Below, piece by piece: positions 51,228-60,025 of a stretch of 64,000 bases of DNA; positions within the stretch are counted from its first letter, which is position 1; each line of letters starts with the position of its first letter. The notes beneath the pieces were generated by a model that did no database searches, was not told the DNA's origin, and worked only from the letters and a program-made list of their open reading frames with translations. The stretch is taken from positions 124,001-188,000 of the forward strand of contig NZ_BMZS01000011.1 of NCBI RefSeq assembly GCF_014652915.1, read 5' to 3'. This DNA is from Thalassobaculum fulvum. GTDB lineage: Bacteria; Pseudomonadota; Alphaproteobacteria; Thalassobaculales; Thalassobaculaceae. The position numbers were made by a program, and so were the translations under genes.

Positions 51228-52901
51228 TCAGAGCCGGTTGCAGGCGCTGACCACCGCCCTGATCGGCGCCATGGTGATGTCGGTCGCGATGCCGACGCCG
51301 AACACGCTTCGGCCCTGTTCGTCCGGTGCCTTCAGCTCGATATAGGCGGCCGCCTCGGCGTCCGAACCGACCGACCGGGTGTGCTCGGCGTAGTCCTTGA
51401 GCCGGAACTTCAGGCCGAACGCCTCCCGCATCGCCTTGGAGAACGCGTTGACCGGGCCGTTGCCCTCGGCCTCGATCGTCCGGACCTCGCCGTCGCAGCT
51501 CACCTCGGCCTTGATCCGGACCACCTGGTTGGAGCCCGGTACCCGGCTGGCCTCGAACGACACCAGGTCGAAGCGGCCGTTCGGCTGAGTGACGTACTCC
51601 TTGTCGAAGGCGTCCCAGATCTCCTGGCTGGAGATCTCCCGCGAGGTGGCGTCGGTCAGGCGCTGGATAACCTGGCTGAACTGGGCCTGCCATTCCTTGG
51701 GCAGCTTGATGTGGTGGTCGGTCTCCAGGATGTAGGCGATGCCGCCCTTGCCGGACTGCGAGTTGACCCGGATCACCGCCTCGTAGGTGCGGCCGATGTC
51801 GTGCGGGTCGATCGGCAGGTACGGCACCTCCCAGATCCCCGAGTTCGAGGCCTGGATCGCCTTCATGCCCTTGTTGATGGCGTCCTGGTGCGAGCCCGAG
51901 AACGCGGTGTGCACCAGCTCGCCGGCATAGGGGTGGCGCGGGTGGATGGGCAGCTGGGTGCAGTACTCCGCCGTCTCCATCAGGCCGTTGATGTCGGAGA
52001 AGTCCAGCTTCGGGTCGACGCCCTGGGTCAGCAGGTTCAGGCCCAGGGTGACGATGTCGACGTTGCCGGTGCGCTCGCCGTTGCCGAACAGCGTGCCCTC
52101 GACCCGGTCGGCGCCGGCCATGATCGCCAGCTCGGTCGCCGCCACGCCGGTGCCGCGGTCGTTGTGCGGGTGCACCGACAGGATGACCCGGTCGCGCCGG
52201 CTGAAGCGGCGGTGCATCCACTCGATCTGGTCGGCGTAGATATTAGGGGTCGACATCTCGACGGTCGACGGCAGGTTGATGATGATCTTGTTCCGGGTGA
52301 CCGGGAACCAGACGTCCATCACCGCCTCGCAGACCTCGAGCGCGTATTCCAGCTCGGTGCCGGTGAAGCTCTCGGGCGAGTACTGCAGGGTGACGTTGGT
52401 GCCTTTCAGCCGGTCGAGCCGCGCCTTGATCATCTCGGCGCCTTCGACGGCGATCTGCTTGACGCCGGCCTGGTCCTGCTGGAACACCACGCGGCGCTGC
52501 AGCTCGGAGGTCGAGTTGTACAGGTGGATGATGACGTTCTTCGCGCCCTGCACGGCCTCGAAGGTGCGGTCGATCAGGTGCTCGCGGGCCTGGGTCAGGA
52601 CCTGGATCGTCACGTCGTCGGGGATCAGGTTCTTCTCGATCAGCTCGCGCACGAAGTTGAAGTCGGTGTCGGAGGCCGAGGGGAAGCCGACCTCGATCTC
52701 CTTGAAGCCCATCTTCACCAGGGTGTCGAACAGGCGCCGCTTGCGCGGGCCGTCCATCGGGTCGACCAGCGCCTGGTTGCCGTCGCGCAGGTCGACCGAG
52801 CACCAGATCGGGGCGCGCTCGATGACCTTGTTCGGCCAGGTCCGGTCGACCAGGCCGACCGGCGGGTAGGACCGGTACTTGTGGATCGCTTGAACGTTCA
52901 T
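51228..52901 (-). CDS. leuA: 2-isopropylmalate synthase
   Basis: A 557-residue LeuA of the longer (type 2) form. The catalytic barrel has CSVDLRDGNQALVDPMDG (metal-binding region), YSPESFTGTE and SVHPHNDRGTG (metal-binding His-x-His). The C-terminal regulatory domain has the R-x-SG-x-GG-like SQSGKGGIAYILETDH linker and the leucine-feedback ACT-like fold. It condenses acetyl-CoA with 2-oxoisovalerate to start leucine synthesis. AGGAGACC precedes the ATG at 52901. Confidence 0.96.
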   Translation of the reverse strand: MNVQAIHKYRSYPPVGLVDRTWPNKVIERAPIWCSVDLRDGNQALVDPMDGPRKRRLFDTLVKMGFKEIEVGFPSASDTDFNFVRELIEKNLIPDDVTIQVLTQAREHLIDRTFEAVQGAKNVIIHLYNSTSELQRRVVFQQDQAGVKQIAVEGAEMIKARLDRLKGTNVTLQYSPESFTGTELEYALEVCEAVMDVWFPVTRNKIIINLPSTVEMSTPNIYADQIEWMHRRFSRRDRVILSVHPHNDRGTGVAATELAIMAGADRVEGTLFGNGERTGNVDIVTLGLNLLTQGVDPKLDFSDINGLMETAEYCTQLPIHPRHPYAGELVHTAFSGSHQDAINKGMKAIQASNSGIWEVPYLPIDPHDIGRTYEAVIRVNSQSGKGGIAYILETDHHIKLPKEWQAQFSQVIQRLTDATSREISSQEIWDAFDKEYVTQPNGRFDLVSFEASRVPGSNQVVRIKAEVSCDGEVRTIEAEGNGPVNAFSKAMREAFGLKFRLKDYAEHTRSVGSDAEAAAYIELKAPDEQGRSVFGVGIATDITMAPIRAVVSACNRL

Positions 52902-53128
52902 CGTGGTCTCCTGTGGCGCGCCCCGCGGCTCACCGGGCGGGCGCGCGTCGTCGTGCGAATTGGGAGGTGCGGCGTGCAGGGGCCGTCCGATCGCCCGGAA
53001 CCGGAGCCACGCGAACGCATTCCACAATCCGTGGAAAGCGGCAGCTTGCGGCGGCGGGGATGAAAGGTATGCCGACAGTCATCGGCGTTGGAACCCTCGG
53101 GATGGACGCGAACGGCGAACGGATAGTG

Positions 53129-53153
53129 CCCGGTCTCTCGTCAGAGAGCCGGG
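53129..53153 (-). promoter_or_regulatory. Candidate attenuator hairpin in the leuA leader
   Basis: CCCGG (53129-53133) and CTCTC (53135-53139) pair with GAGAG (53144-53148) and CCGGG (53149-53153), with one bulged T and a 4-nt loop. The candidate leader peptide ends inside this hairpin. It lies 230 bp upstream of leuA. No T-tract follows, so read-through control is uncertain. Confidence 0.35.
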
Positions 53154-53194
53154 TCCGTAAGTCGAAGGGCGAGCGTCCAGGGTCCGAACATCAT
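53141..53194 (-). CDS. Candidate leucine leader peptide
   Basis: A 17-codon frame on the leuA strand reads MMFGPWTLALRLTDPAL then TGA. Four of 17 residues are leucine, three within LALRL. The stop lies in the loop of the 53129-53153 hairpin. Leader-peptide attenuation of leuA is known in proteobacteria. There is no run of adjacent Leu codons and no clear ribosome site, so this is a low-confidence call. The rest of the 401-bp gap between leuA and lpxR (52902-53302) holds the promoters and a 6-bp inverted repeat, TTCCAC/GTGGAA (53020-53036). Confidence 0.25.
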   Translation of the reverse strand: MMFGPWTLALRLTDPAL

Positions 53195-53302
53195 GGCGCA
53201 GAGTTGAGCCACAAGCCGGCCGCCGGGTCAACCCCCCGCGGTGCGGGCCGGGTTGCGGCATTGGCGATGGCGGCGCCGGCGGCGGCGCGCCATAGTGCGG
53301 CC

Positions 53303-54340
53303 ATGCTGCAACGCACACCGATCATTCTCCCGGCGTTCCTGTCGCTCGTACTGCTCGGCGCCGGCCCCGGCCAGGCCGAGGCACCGGCGCCGGGCCGCCC
53401 CGCCGAGGACGAGCGCCCGGTCTGGACGTTCACGCTCGAGAACGACCTGACCAACGACACCGACCGGTACTTCACCAACGGCATCCGGCTCAGCCGGACC
53501 AGCCGGGTCGGCGACGTCCCGGAGGCGGTGGTCGATGCCGCCCGTCCGCTGATCGGCACCCTCGGCTCGGTCCGCTGGACCGTCGGGGTCGGGCAGAACA
53601 TGTACACGCCGTCGGACATCACGGTGACGGACCCGGACCCCGACGACCAGCCCTATGCCGGCTGGCTGTACGGTACGGTCGGGGTGCTGAACGACCTGGC
53701 CACCGGCGCGGGCCGTCGCACCCAGACCAGCGTCCAGCTGTCGCTCGGCGTGGTCGGGCCGTCGGCGCTCGGCGAGCAGGCGCAGAAGTTCGTCCACAGC
53801 ATCATCAACTCGCCGGAGCCGCAGGGCTGGCACCACCAGCTGCACGACGAGCCGGCGGTGCTGCTGAACCTGGAACGCCGCTGGGTGGTGCCGTCGGAGC
53901 CGGTGATCGGCGATCTCAGGGCCGACGCCTCGCCGCATGTCGGGCTGGCGCTCGGCAACGTGTTCACCCACGCCGCCGCCGGCCTGACGCTGCGGTTCGG
54001 CGAGCCGCCGCGCTACGACTACGGGCCCCCCCGCCTGCAGCCGCACACCCCGGGATCGGAGTACTTCGCGCCGCGCGAGGCCGGCGACGGGTTCGGCTGG
54101 TACGTGTTCGCCGGCGCCGAGGGCCGGGCGGTCGCCCGCAACATCTTCCTGGACGGCAACACCTTCCGGGACAGCCGCAGCGTCGACAAGGAGCCGCTGG
54201 TCGCCGACCTCTCGGCCGGCCTGGTCCTGACGTTCGGCGACGTCCGGGTGTCCTACGTCCAGGCCCTGCGCACCAAGGAGTTCGACGGCCAGGAAGGCCC
54301 GAGCCTGTTCGGCGCGTTCAGCGTAGGGTACCGGTTCTAG
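53303..54340 (+). CDS. lpxR: Lipid A deacylase LpxR-family outer-membrane protein
   Basis: A 345-residue protein. The signal peptide ends near residue 26 (FLSLVLLGAGPGQAEA). Conserved blocks are TLENDLTNDTDRYFTNGIRLS (N47 and D48, with T58 in the same relative positions as LpxR catalytic/calcium residues), QPYAGWLYG, and QKFVH with PEPQGWHHQLHDEP. The C-terminus ends in GYRF, a beta-barrel insertion signal. It would remove the 3'-acyloxyacyl group of lipid A at the cell surface. The ATG at 53303 is the most likely start; an earlier one 39 nt upstream is possible. Confidence 0.9.
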   Translation: MLQRTPIILPAFLSLVLLGAGPGQAEAPAPGRPAEDERPVWTFTLENDLTNDTDRYFTNGIRLSRTSRVGDVPEAVVDAARPLIGTLGSVRWTVGVGQNMYTPSDITVTDPDPDDQPYAGWLYGTVGVLNDLATGAGRRTQTSVQLSLGVVGPSALGEQAQKFVHSIINSPEPQGWHHQLHDEPAVLLNLERRWVVPSEPVIGDLRADASPHVGLALGNVFTHAAAGLTLRFGEPPRYDYGPPRLQPHTPGSEYFAPREAGDGFGWYVFAGAEGRAVARNIFLDGNTFRDSRSVDKEPLVADLSAGLVLTFGDVRVSYVQALRTKEFDGQEGPSLFGAFSVGYRF

Positions 54341-54371
54341 GGGCGGCCTCGCGTTCGCAACCGTCGATCGC

Positions 54372-54526
54372 CGGTCGCTGCGTGGGTTCCGGCTCCGTCT
54401 CGCCTCCGGCAATCCGGTCCGGAATGACGACAGAGAAACAGTATTGGCCGCCGTTCATTCCTTGTCGTCATTCCGGACGGCCGCGCCGCCCCCGGCGCGG
54501 CCGAGCCGGAACCCACGGTGCGACGG
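54372..54526. repeat. Dispersed palindromic intergenic element, copy 6
   Basis: The gap between convergent lpxR and hydrolase genes. The outer arms (54372-54395; 54503-54526) match at 21 of 24 positions with a 15-bp perfect core CGTGGGTTCCGGCTC. The inner ends are GTCCGGAATGACGAC and its inverse GTCGTCATTCCGGAC, with about 30 bp of unique sequence in the middle. Confidence 0.75.
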
Positions 54527-54537
54527 GCGGCTGAGCC

Positions 54538-55323
54538 TTACTTCGCCTCCAGGAACTCCAGCACCGCGTTGTCGAACAGCGCCGCCTGCTCGATGTTCGA
54601 CAGGTGGGCCGCCTCCGGCAGGATGGTCAGGTGCGAGTGCGGGATGCGCTCCTGGATGTCGCGCGCCATGTCCGGGGTAGTGCCGGAATCGTCGGCGCCG
54701 ACGATGATCAGGGTCGGGGCGGCGATCGCCGCGATGGTCTCGCGCTGGTCCATCGCCTGGATCGCCCGGCAGCAGCCGACGAAGCCCTTGACCTCGGTCG
54801 CCAGGATCATGGCGCGGATCTTGGCGACCGCCCCGGGATCCTTGGCCTGGAACGGCGCGGTGAACCAGCGGTTGATGGTCGAATCGACGAGCCCGGCCAT
54901 GCCCTGGCCTTCGGCGATCTGGATCCGGCCTTCCCAGAGATCCGCCGGCCCCATGTAGGCGGAGGTGTCGGCGAGCACCAGCCGGTCGACCCGCTCGGGA
55001 TGCAGGGTGGCGAGTCGCTGGCCGACCATGCCGCCCTTGGACAGCCCGCAGAAATGCGCCCTGGCGATCCCGAGATGGTCGAGCAGCCCGACCGCGTCCT
55101 CGGTCAGCATGTCGATGGTGTAGGCTCCGTCCGGAACCTGCGACTGGCCGTGCCCGCGGCTGTCGTAGCGGATGACCCGGAAATGCCGGTCGAACGCCTC
55201 CATCTGCGGGTCCCACATGTGCATGTTGGACGCCAGCGAGTTCGACAGCAGCAGGGGCGGCGCGTCCTCCTTGCCGGAGACTCGGTAGAACAGGCGGATA
55301 CCGTTGACGGTAGCGTGGGGCAT
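54538..55323 (-). CDS. 3-oxoadipate enol-lactonase-like alpha/beta hydrolase
   Basis: A 261-residue hydrolase. The nucleophile elbow is FCGLSKGGMVG (GxSxG), the acid is in IIVGADDSGTTP and the base is in EAAHLSNIEQ. FYRVSGKEDAPPLLLSNSLA and RYDSRGHGQSQVP match PcaD-type lactonases, which open 3-oxoadipate enol-lactone in the beta-ketoadipate pathway. No other pca genes are nearby, so it may have another ester or lactone substrate. It is divergent from the Lon-family gene. Confidence 0.9.
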   Translation of the reverse strand: MPHATVNGIRLFYRVSGKEDAPPLLLSNSLASNMHMWDPQMEAFDRHFRVIRYDSRGHGQSQVPDGAYTIDMLTEDAVGLLDHLGIARAHFCGLSKGGMVGQRLATLHPERVDRLVLADTSAYMGPADLWEGRIQIAEGQGMAGLVDSTINRWFTAPFQAKDPGAVAKIRAMILATEVKGFVGCCRAIQAMDQRETIAAIAAPTLIIVGADDSGTTPDMARDIQERIPHSHLTILPEAAHLSNIEQAALFDNAVLEFLEAK

Positions 55324-55451
55324 GGGGGTCCTCCCGGAATCGGTCTGGCGGCATTCGAACGCAGCGCCGGCCGGTCCGCAAGGCCGAGCCTCGACAGCGG
55401 CCGGTACCTCGGGTCGAATGGCGCCCGCCGCGTGACTGGCCGGAGACCCCC

Positions 55452-57866
55452 ATGGCGCCCGAACAGCTTTCCGCCGAACCGTATTCCGCCGAGCCGCTGC
55501 CCGCCGAGGCGCTGTATCGCCGCACGAATCTCTCGGGGCTCGACTTCCGGACCACCAAGGAACTTGCCGACGTCGAGACCCTGGTCGGCCAGGACCGGGC
55601 GTTGGAGGCCGTGCGGTTCGCCGCCCGCATGCGGTCGCGCGGCTACAACCTGTTCGTGGTCGGCCCGAAAGGCTCGGGAAAGCACGCGGCGGTCCGCCGC
55701 TACCTGACCGAGCGGGCCGTGGCGCTGCCGTCGCCGGACGACTGGGTGTACGTCAACGACTTCGACGACGCCCACCGGCCGCGTTGCCTGCCGCTGCCGG
55801 CCGGAACCGGCCCGGCGTTCGCCCGGCGGCTGGCCGCCCTGGTCGCCGATCTGCGCGACAGCGTGCCGAGCCTGTTCGAGGGCGAGGACTACCGGCTCAA
55901 GCGCGAGGCTCTCGACAAGCGGTTCGCCGAGCAGTCGGAGGCGCGCTTCAAGGACGTGGCGCAGGAGGCGGGGAAGCGTGGGCTGGCGCTGCTGCGCACC
56001 CAGCAGGGGCTGGTGGTGGCGCCGGTCGCGGACGGCAAGCCGATGCCGCAGGAGGCGTTCGACGCCCTGCCCGAGCCCAGGCGGGCCGAGCTGCAGGCGG
56101 CGATCGAGGAGGTCCAGGGCCACCTGCGGGCCGCGGTCCACAAGGCCCCGATCGTCGAGCGCGAGCGCCAGGCGGCGGTGCGCGAGCTCGACCGGAGCGA
56201 GGCCGCCGCCCTGGTCGACATCGAGATCGCCGAGGCCCGGAGCGGCCTGGACCTGCCGCCGGCGGCCGCCGCCTGGATGGACCGGCTGCGCGACGACCTG
56301 ATCGACAACGTCTCCGCGTTCGCCCCGGCTGACGAGGCCGGCGATGCCGGTCCTCCCGGCGGCCGGTTCCGGCGCTGGGAGGCGAACGTCCTGGTCAGCA
56401 ACGACCCGGATGCCGGGGCACCGGTGGTCTCGGAGGACCACCCGACCCTCGGCCGGCTGGTCGGGCGCATCGAGCACCGTGCGCACATGGGCGCGATGCT
56501 GACCGATTTCACCCTGATCCGGCCGGGCGCGCTGCACCAGGCGAACGGCGGCTACCTGCTGCTGAACGCCCAGAAGCTGCTGCGCAACCAGCACGCCTGG
56601 GATGCGCTCAAGCGCGCCCTGTACGCCGAGCGGGTGGTGATCGAGGGGCCGGCGGAGTCGGCGACGACGGCGCTGGCGGTGTCGATCCAACCCTGCCCGG
56701 TGCCGCTCGCGGTCAAGATCGTGCTGTTCGGCGACCAGCGGGTGTACGCCGCGCTGTCGGCGATGGACCCGGACTTCGCCGACCTGTTCAAGGTGGCGGC
56801 CGATTTCGACGACGTCATGGACCGCGACGCCGCCCACGACATGCTGTACGCCCGGCTGATCGCCACCATCCAGCGGCGCTCGGGGCTGCGGCCGTTCGAC
56901 CGCCGGGCGGTGGAGCGGGTGATCGAGCACTGCTCGCGGATGGTGTCGGACGCCCGCAAGGTCACCGCCCGGGTCGGGGCGATCGCCGACGTCATGCGCG
57001 AGGCCGACTATGTCGGGCGCGACCGCCGCCACAAGGTGATCCGGGCGGCCGACGTCGAGGACGCGCTGGACGCCCAGCGCTACCGCACCGACCGGGTCGA
57101 GCGGCGGCTGCGCGAGCAGATCCTGCGCGAGACCGTGCGGATCGCCACCGACGGCCGGGCGGTCGGCCAGGTCAACGGGCTGACGGTCATGCAGGCCGGG
57201 CAGCTCGCCTTCGGCCGGCCGACCCGGATCTCGGCGCGGGTCCGGGTGGGACGCGGGCGCGTCATCGACATCGAGCGCGAGGTCGAGCTCGGCGGGCCGC
57301 TGCACTCCAAGGGCATGCTGATCCTGCAGGGCTACCTCGCCGCGACCTACGCACCGGAGGTGCCGGTGGCGCTGCAGGCCAGCGTGGTGTTCGAGCAGTC
57401 CTATGGCGGGGTCGACGGCGACAGCGCGTCGTCGACCGAGCTGTACGCCCTGCTGTCGGCGCTGTCCGGTCTGCCGATCCGCCAGGGCGTGGCGGTCACC
57501 GGCTCGGTCGACCAGATGGGCCGGGTGCAGGCGATCGGCGGGGTGAACGAGAAGATCGAGGGCTTCTTCGACGTCTGCAACGAGCGTGGCCTGACCGGCG
57601 AGCAGGGCGTGATGATCCCGCGCGCCAACGTCGAGCACCTGATGCTGAAGCCCGAGGTGGTCGAGGCCTGCAGGCGCGGCGCCTTCCGGATCTGGCCGGT
57701 CGACACGATCGACCGGGGCATCACGCTGCTGACCGGCGTGCCGGCCGGCGAGCGCGGCGCCGACGGGCTGTTCCCCGAGGGCAGCGTCAACCGTCTGGTC
57801 GAGGACCGGATGCTGGCGTTCGCGGCGGCCCGGCGGCTGTACCTCGGGGACGCGGAGGACCGCTGA
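55452..57866 (+). CDS. Lon-family ATP-dependent protease
   Basis: An 804-residue protein of the LonB/YcbZ type. Walker A is GPKGSGKH (71-78). A long helical insertion follows (about 150-290). The AAA core contains HQANGGYLLLNAQKLLRN and GDQRVYAALSAMDPDFADLF. The C-terminal peptidase has the catalytic Ser658 (VDGDSAS) and Lys701 (GGVNEKIEGF), 43 residues apart as in Lon. No N-terminal LAN substrate domain is present. Soluble ATP-dependent proteolysis is likely; the targets are unknown. Confidence 0.92.
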   Translation: MAPEQLSAEPYSAEPLPAEALYRRTNLSGLDFRTTKELADVETLVGQDRALEAVRFAARMRSRGYNLFVVGPKGSGKHAAVRRYLTERAVALPSPDDWVYVNDFDDAHRPRCLPLPAGTGPAFARRLAALVADLRDSVPSLFEGEDYRLKREALDKRFAEQSEARFKDVAQEAGKRGLALLRTQQGLVVAPVADGKPMPQEAFDALPEPRRAELQAAIEEVQGHLRAAVHKAPIVERERQAAVRELDRSEAAALVDIEIAEARSGLDLPPAAAAWMDRLRDDLIDNVSAFAPADEAGDAGPPGGRFRRWEANVLVSNDPDAGAPVVSEDHPTLGRLVGRIEHRAHMGAMLTDFTLIRPGALHQANGGYLLLNAQKLLRNQHAWDALKRALYAERVVIEGPAESATTALAVSIQPCPVPLAVKIVLFGDQRVYAALSAMDPDFADLFKVAADFDDVMDRDAAHDMLYARLIATIQRRSGLRPFDRRAVERVIEHCSRMVSDARKVTARVGAIADVMREADYVGRDRRHKVIRAADVEDALDAQRYRTDRVERRLREQILRETVRIATDGRAVGQVNGLTVMQAGQLAFGRPTRISARVRVGRGRVIDIEREVELGGPLHSKGMLILQGYLAATYAPEVPVALQASVVFEQSYGGVDGDSASSTELYALLSALSGLPIRQGVAVTGSVDQMGRVQAIGGVNEKIEGFFDVCNERGLTGEQGVMIPRANVEHLMLKPEVVEACRRGAFRIWPVDTIDRGITLLTGVPAGERGADGLFPEGSVNRLVEDRMLAFAAARRLYLGDAEDR

Positions 57867-57885
57867 CCGAGGCCGAGGCGGCGAC

Positions 57886-58656
57886 TCAGCCCGGGGTGCG
57901 CCGCGCCACGTAGTAGCCGTAGCCGTAGAACGCCGAGAACCGCTCGTAGAGCGCGATCTCCGCCTGCTCCGCCTCGACGACCGCCCGCGCCGCCCGCGAG
58001 TGGCCGTTGCGCGACAGGAACCCGGCGAACCGCTCCTGCATCGGACGATAGTAGTTGGCCAGCCAGCACCGTTCGGGAAGCGGGAAATAGCCGATCGGCG
58101 AATAGCCGTTGGCTTCCAGGATCGCCATCTTCGTCGACGCGGTGGCGACCCCCGGGTACTCCCGCGTCCAGTGCCGTTCCAGCTCGGCGGGCCGGTCGCC
58201 GGTCAGCCAGGTCAGGTCGGAGACCGCCAGGATGCCGCCGGGCTCGAGGAACCGGCGCCACGCCCGCACCCCGGCCTCGAAGCCCATGTTGTAGATCGCG
58301 CCCTCGGACCAGATCGCGTCGAGCGACCGGTCCTCGAAAGGCAGCGCGTCCATCGACGCGGCCAGCGTTTCGATCCGGTCGTCGAGCCCCGCCCGTTGCG
58401 CCGCTTCGGCGAGCCGGTCGAGGAACGCCAGGACGAAGTCCACTGCCGTGACGGTGGCGTCGAGCTCGCGGGCGAGGACGAGCGTCGATGCGCCGGTTCC
58501 GCAGCCGATGTCCGCGATCCTCAGGCCCTGCGCGCCGCGCAGGCCCGACAGCGCGATCGAAAGCCGCGTCTCCTCGTCGCCGCCGGGACCTTGGCGCGCG
58601 GCCTCGCGATGCAGGTCGATGAGAAGGTCGAGATCGTCCACCCGGGGACCCGGCAT
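57886..58656 (-). CDS. Class I SAM-dependent methyltransferase
   Basis: A 256-residue methyltransferase. Motif I is RIADIGCGTGASTLVLA, followed by VTAVDF and the acidic GGILAVSDLTW motif. The C-terminal region is rich in aromatic residues (YERFSAFYGYGYYVARR). The acceptor is unknown. The ATG at 58656 is preferred over a GTG at 58683. It is convergent with the Lon-family gene, 19 bp apart. Confidence 0.88.
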   Translation of the reverse strand: MPGPRVDDLDLLIDLHREAARQGPGGDEETRLSIALSGLRGAQGLRIADIGCGTGASTLVLARELDATVTAVDFVLAFLDRLAEAAQRAGLDDRIETLAASMDALPFEDRSLDAIWSEGAIYNMGFEAGVRAWRRFLEPGGILAVSDLTWLTGDRPAELERHWTREYPGVATASTKMAILEANGYSPIGYFPLPERCWLANYYRPMQERFAGFLSRNGHSRAARAVVEAEQAEIALYERFSAFYGYGYYVARRTPG

Positions 58657-58775
58657 CGTGTCTGGGAAGGGCGTTAGTAGCACCCTTTCCGGGGGAGCGC
58701 AGCCGCGGGTCTCGCGCCGTCGGTCGGACCCGGGAACTGTCCGCCGGGGTCACGGGCTCCCGGTCCCGGAACCCT

Positions 58776-59042
58776 CTAGGGTCGGCACAGACGCTCGCTG
58801 ACCGGCTTCTCGCACCGGCTCACGATGGCCTCGCAAAGCGCGCCGTGGCGGTCGACGGCTTCGCCGGTCGCGCTGATCTGGTGGTACTTGATTTCGTATG
58901 ACTGGCACAGCGCGTCGTCCTGCCGGGTGGTGTATTCGAGCACCGCGACGGCGACGGCGAGGAAGGCGACGTAGCCCCCGGCGATGACGAGGACGACCCT
59001 CCACAGGGGGCGCCTCGACAGGGTTCGCCGGAGATCGTTCAT
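58776..59042 (-). CDS. Small membrane protein
   Basis: An 88-residue protein: an arginine-rich N-terminus (MNDLRRTLSRRPLWR), one membrane helix (VVLVIAGGYVAFLAVAVAVL), then a periplasmic domain of about 45 residues with four cysteines (DDALCQSYEIKYH, GALCEAIVSRCEK, ERLCRP), likely disulfide-bonded. Unrecognised. Its ATG overlaps the stop of the upstream lipoprotein gene by 4 bp, so the two are probably made together. Confidence 0.72.
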   Translation of the reverse strand: MNDLRRTLSRRPLWRVVLVIAGGYVAFLAVAVAVLEYTTRQDDALCQSYEIKYHQISATGEAVDRHGALCEAIVSRCEKPVSERLCRP

Positions 59043-59809
59043 TGCCGGCAATACGCGTCGACCGGTTGCGCCCCGGCGACCTCCCACACGGCCCCCTCGG
59101 TGATCAGGTACTCGCTGGCGCCGAATTTCGGGGTATCGGGGTTCCAGTCGTAGGTGTAGCCGAGCCGGGTCCAGGGGGCGCCGCCCGGCGCGTAGGCCCA
59201 GGCATAGGTGGCGTTGAACCAGGCGAGGTAGTCGTCGACGCCCTTGACCGCCGGCGCCACCGGCAGGCTGTTCTCGACCGGGAAGGCGACGTCGCAGGCG
59301 GTGTCGTCGGTCTCCGGATCCGGGCACGGCCGGAACAGGTCGCCACGGTCTACCCAGAGCTCGACGAACATGTCGTACGGACGATCCGGCACCAGGCCGA
59401 GATGCTCGCGCAGCCGGCCCTTCAGGGCGTCGCCTGACAGGCCGGTCGCGCGGCAGAACTCCTGGATCTGCGGCGCCAGGGTGACCCAGGCGTAGACCCC
59501 GCCGGTCACGCCGCCCGGCGTGTCCCTGTAGTACTTGTCGTAGGCAGCCTGCGACATCAGCGACACGACCTTGACCTGTCGCCTGGCGGCAGGGTCCCGC
59601 CAGACCAGCTTCGGGTTGCCGTCGCTGAGCGCGAACAGCCGGTCGTAGACGTTGGCCGCCGACTGGCTGCTGGCGTCGCTGATCGCCGCCTCGAAGGCGA
59701 CCTCGTCCAGGGTCGGCGCGGGCGACGCCCGGTCGGTCGCGGCGGTGGTGGTGCAGCCGGCCAGCAGCCCCAGCAGGACCGCGCTCGCGACGATGGCGGT
59801 GATCCGCAT
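59039..59809 (-). CDS. Secreted lipoprotein, uncharacterised
   Basis: A 256-residue protein with a clear lipobox (LLGLLAGC, lipidated Cys at about residue 19). The mature part has VWRDPAARRQVKVVSLMS, TPGGVTGGVYAWVTLAPQIQ and tryptophan-rich WVDRGDLFRPCPDPETD, with four or five cysteines. I recognise no family. AGGGAGGG precedes the ATG at 59809. It is followed by the overlapping small membrane protein gene; the pair might form an envelope complex. Confidence 0.82.
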   Translation of the reverse strand: MRITAIVASAVLLGLLAGCTTTAATDRASPAPTLDEVAFEAAISDASSQSAANVYDRLFALSDGNPKLVWRDPAARRQVKVVSLMSQAAYDKYYRDTPGGVTGGVYAWVTLAPQIQEFCRATGLSGDALKGRLREHLGLVPDRPYDMFVELWVDRGDLFRPCPDPETDDTACDVAFPVENSLPVAPAVKGVDDYLAWFNATYAWAYAPGGAPWTRLGYTYDWNPDTPKFGASEYLITEGAVWEVAGAQPVDAYCRQ

Positions 59810-59881
59810 CGACTGACCCTCCCTTGTGGCGGTGAATGCAACCATAAGGGATGATTGTCGGTCTTGAAAACAGCCTTCGGG

Positions 59882-60025
59882 CTAATTCAGGTAATACAGT
59901 ACCCCGAGAACGACGATCGCCAGCAGCACCAGCTTGCCCGCCGCCAGGGCGACGATCTTCGCCATCGGCGAGATCTCCCGGCCGCCCCGGCCCGTGCCGC
60001 CGTGCCCCGTGCCGCCGCCGCTCAT
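59882..60025 (-). CDS. Very small glycine-rich membrane protein
   Basis: A 47-residue protein: glycine-rich start (MSGGGTGHGGTGRGG), then one transmembrane helix (IVALAAGKLVLLAIVVLGVL) ending YYLN. The ATG overlaps the nitroreductase stop by 4 bp (ATGA), the main support for a real gene. No known function. Confidence 0.55.
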   Translation of the reverse strand: MSGGGTGHGGTGRGGREISPMAKIVALAAGKLVLLAIVVLGVLYYLN

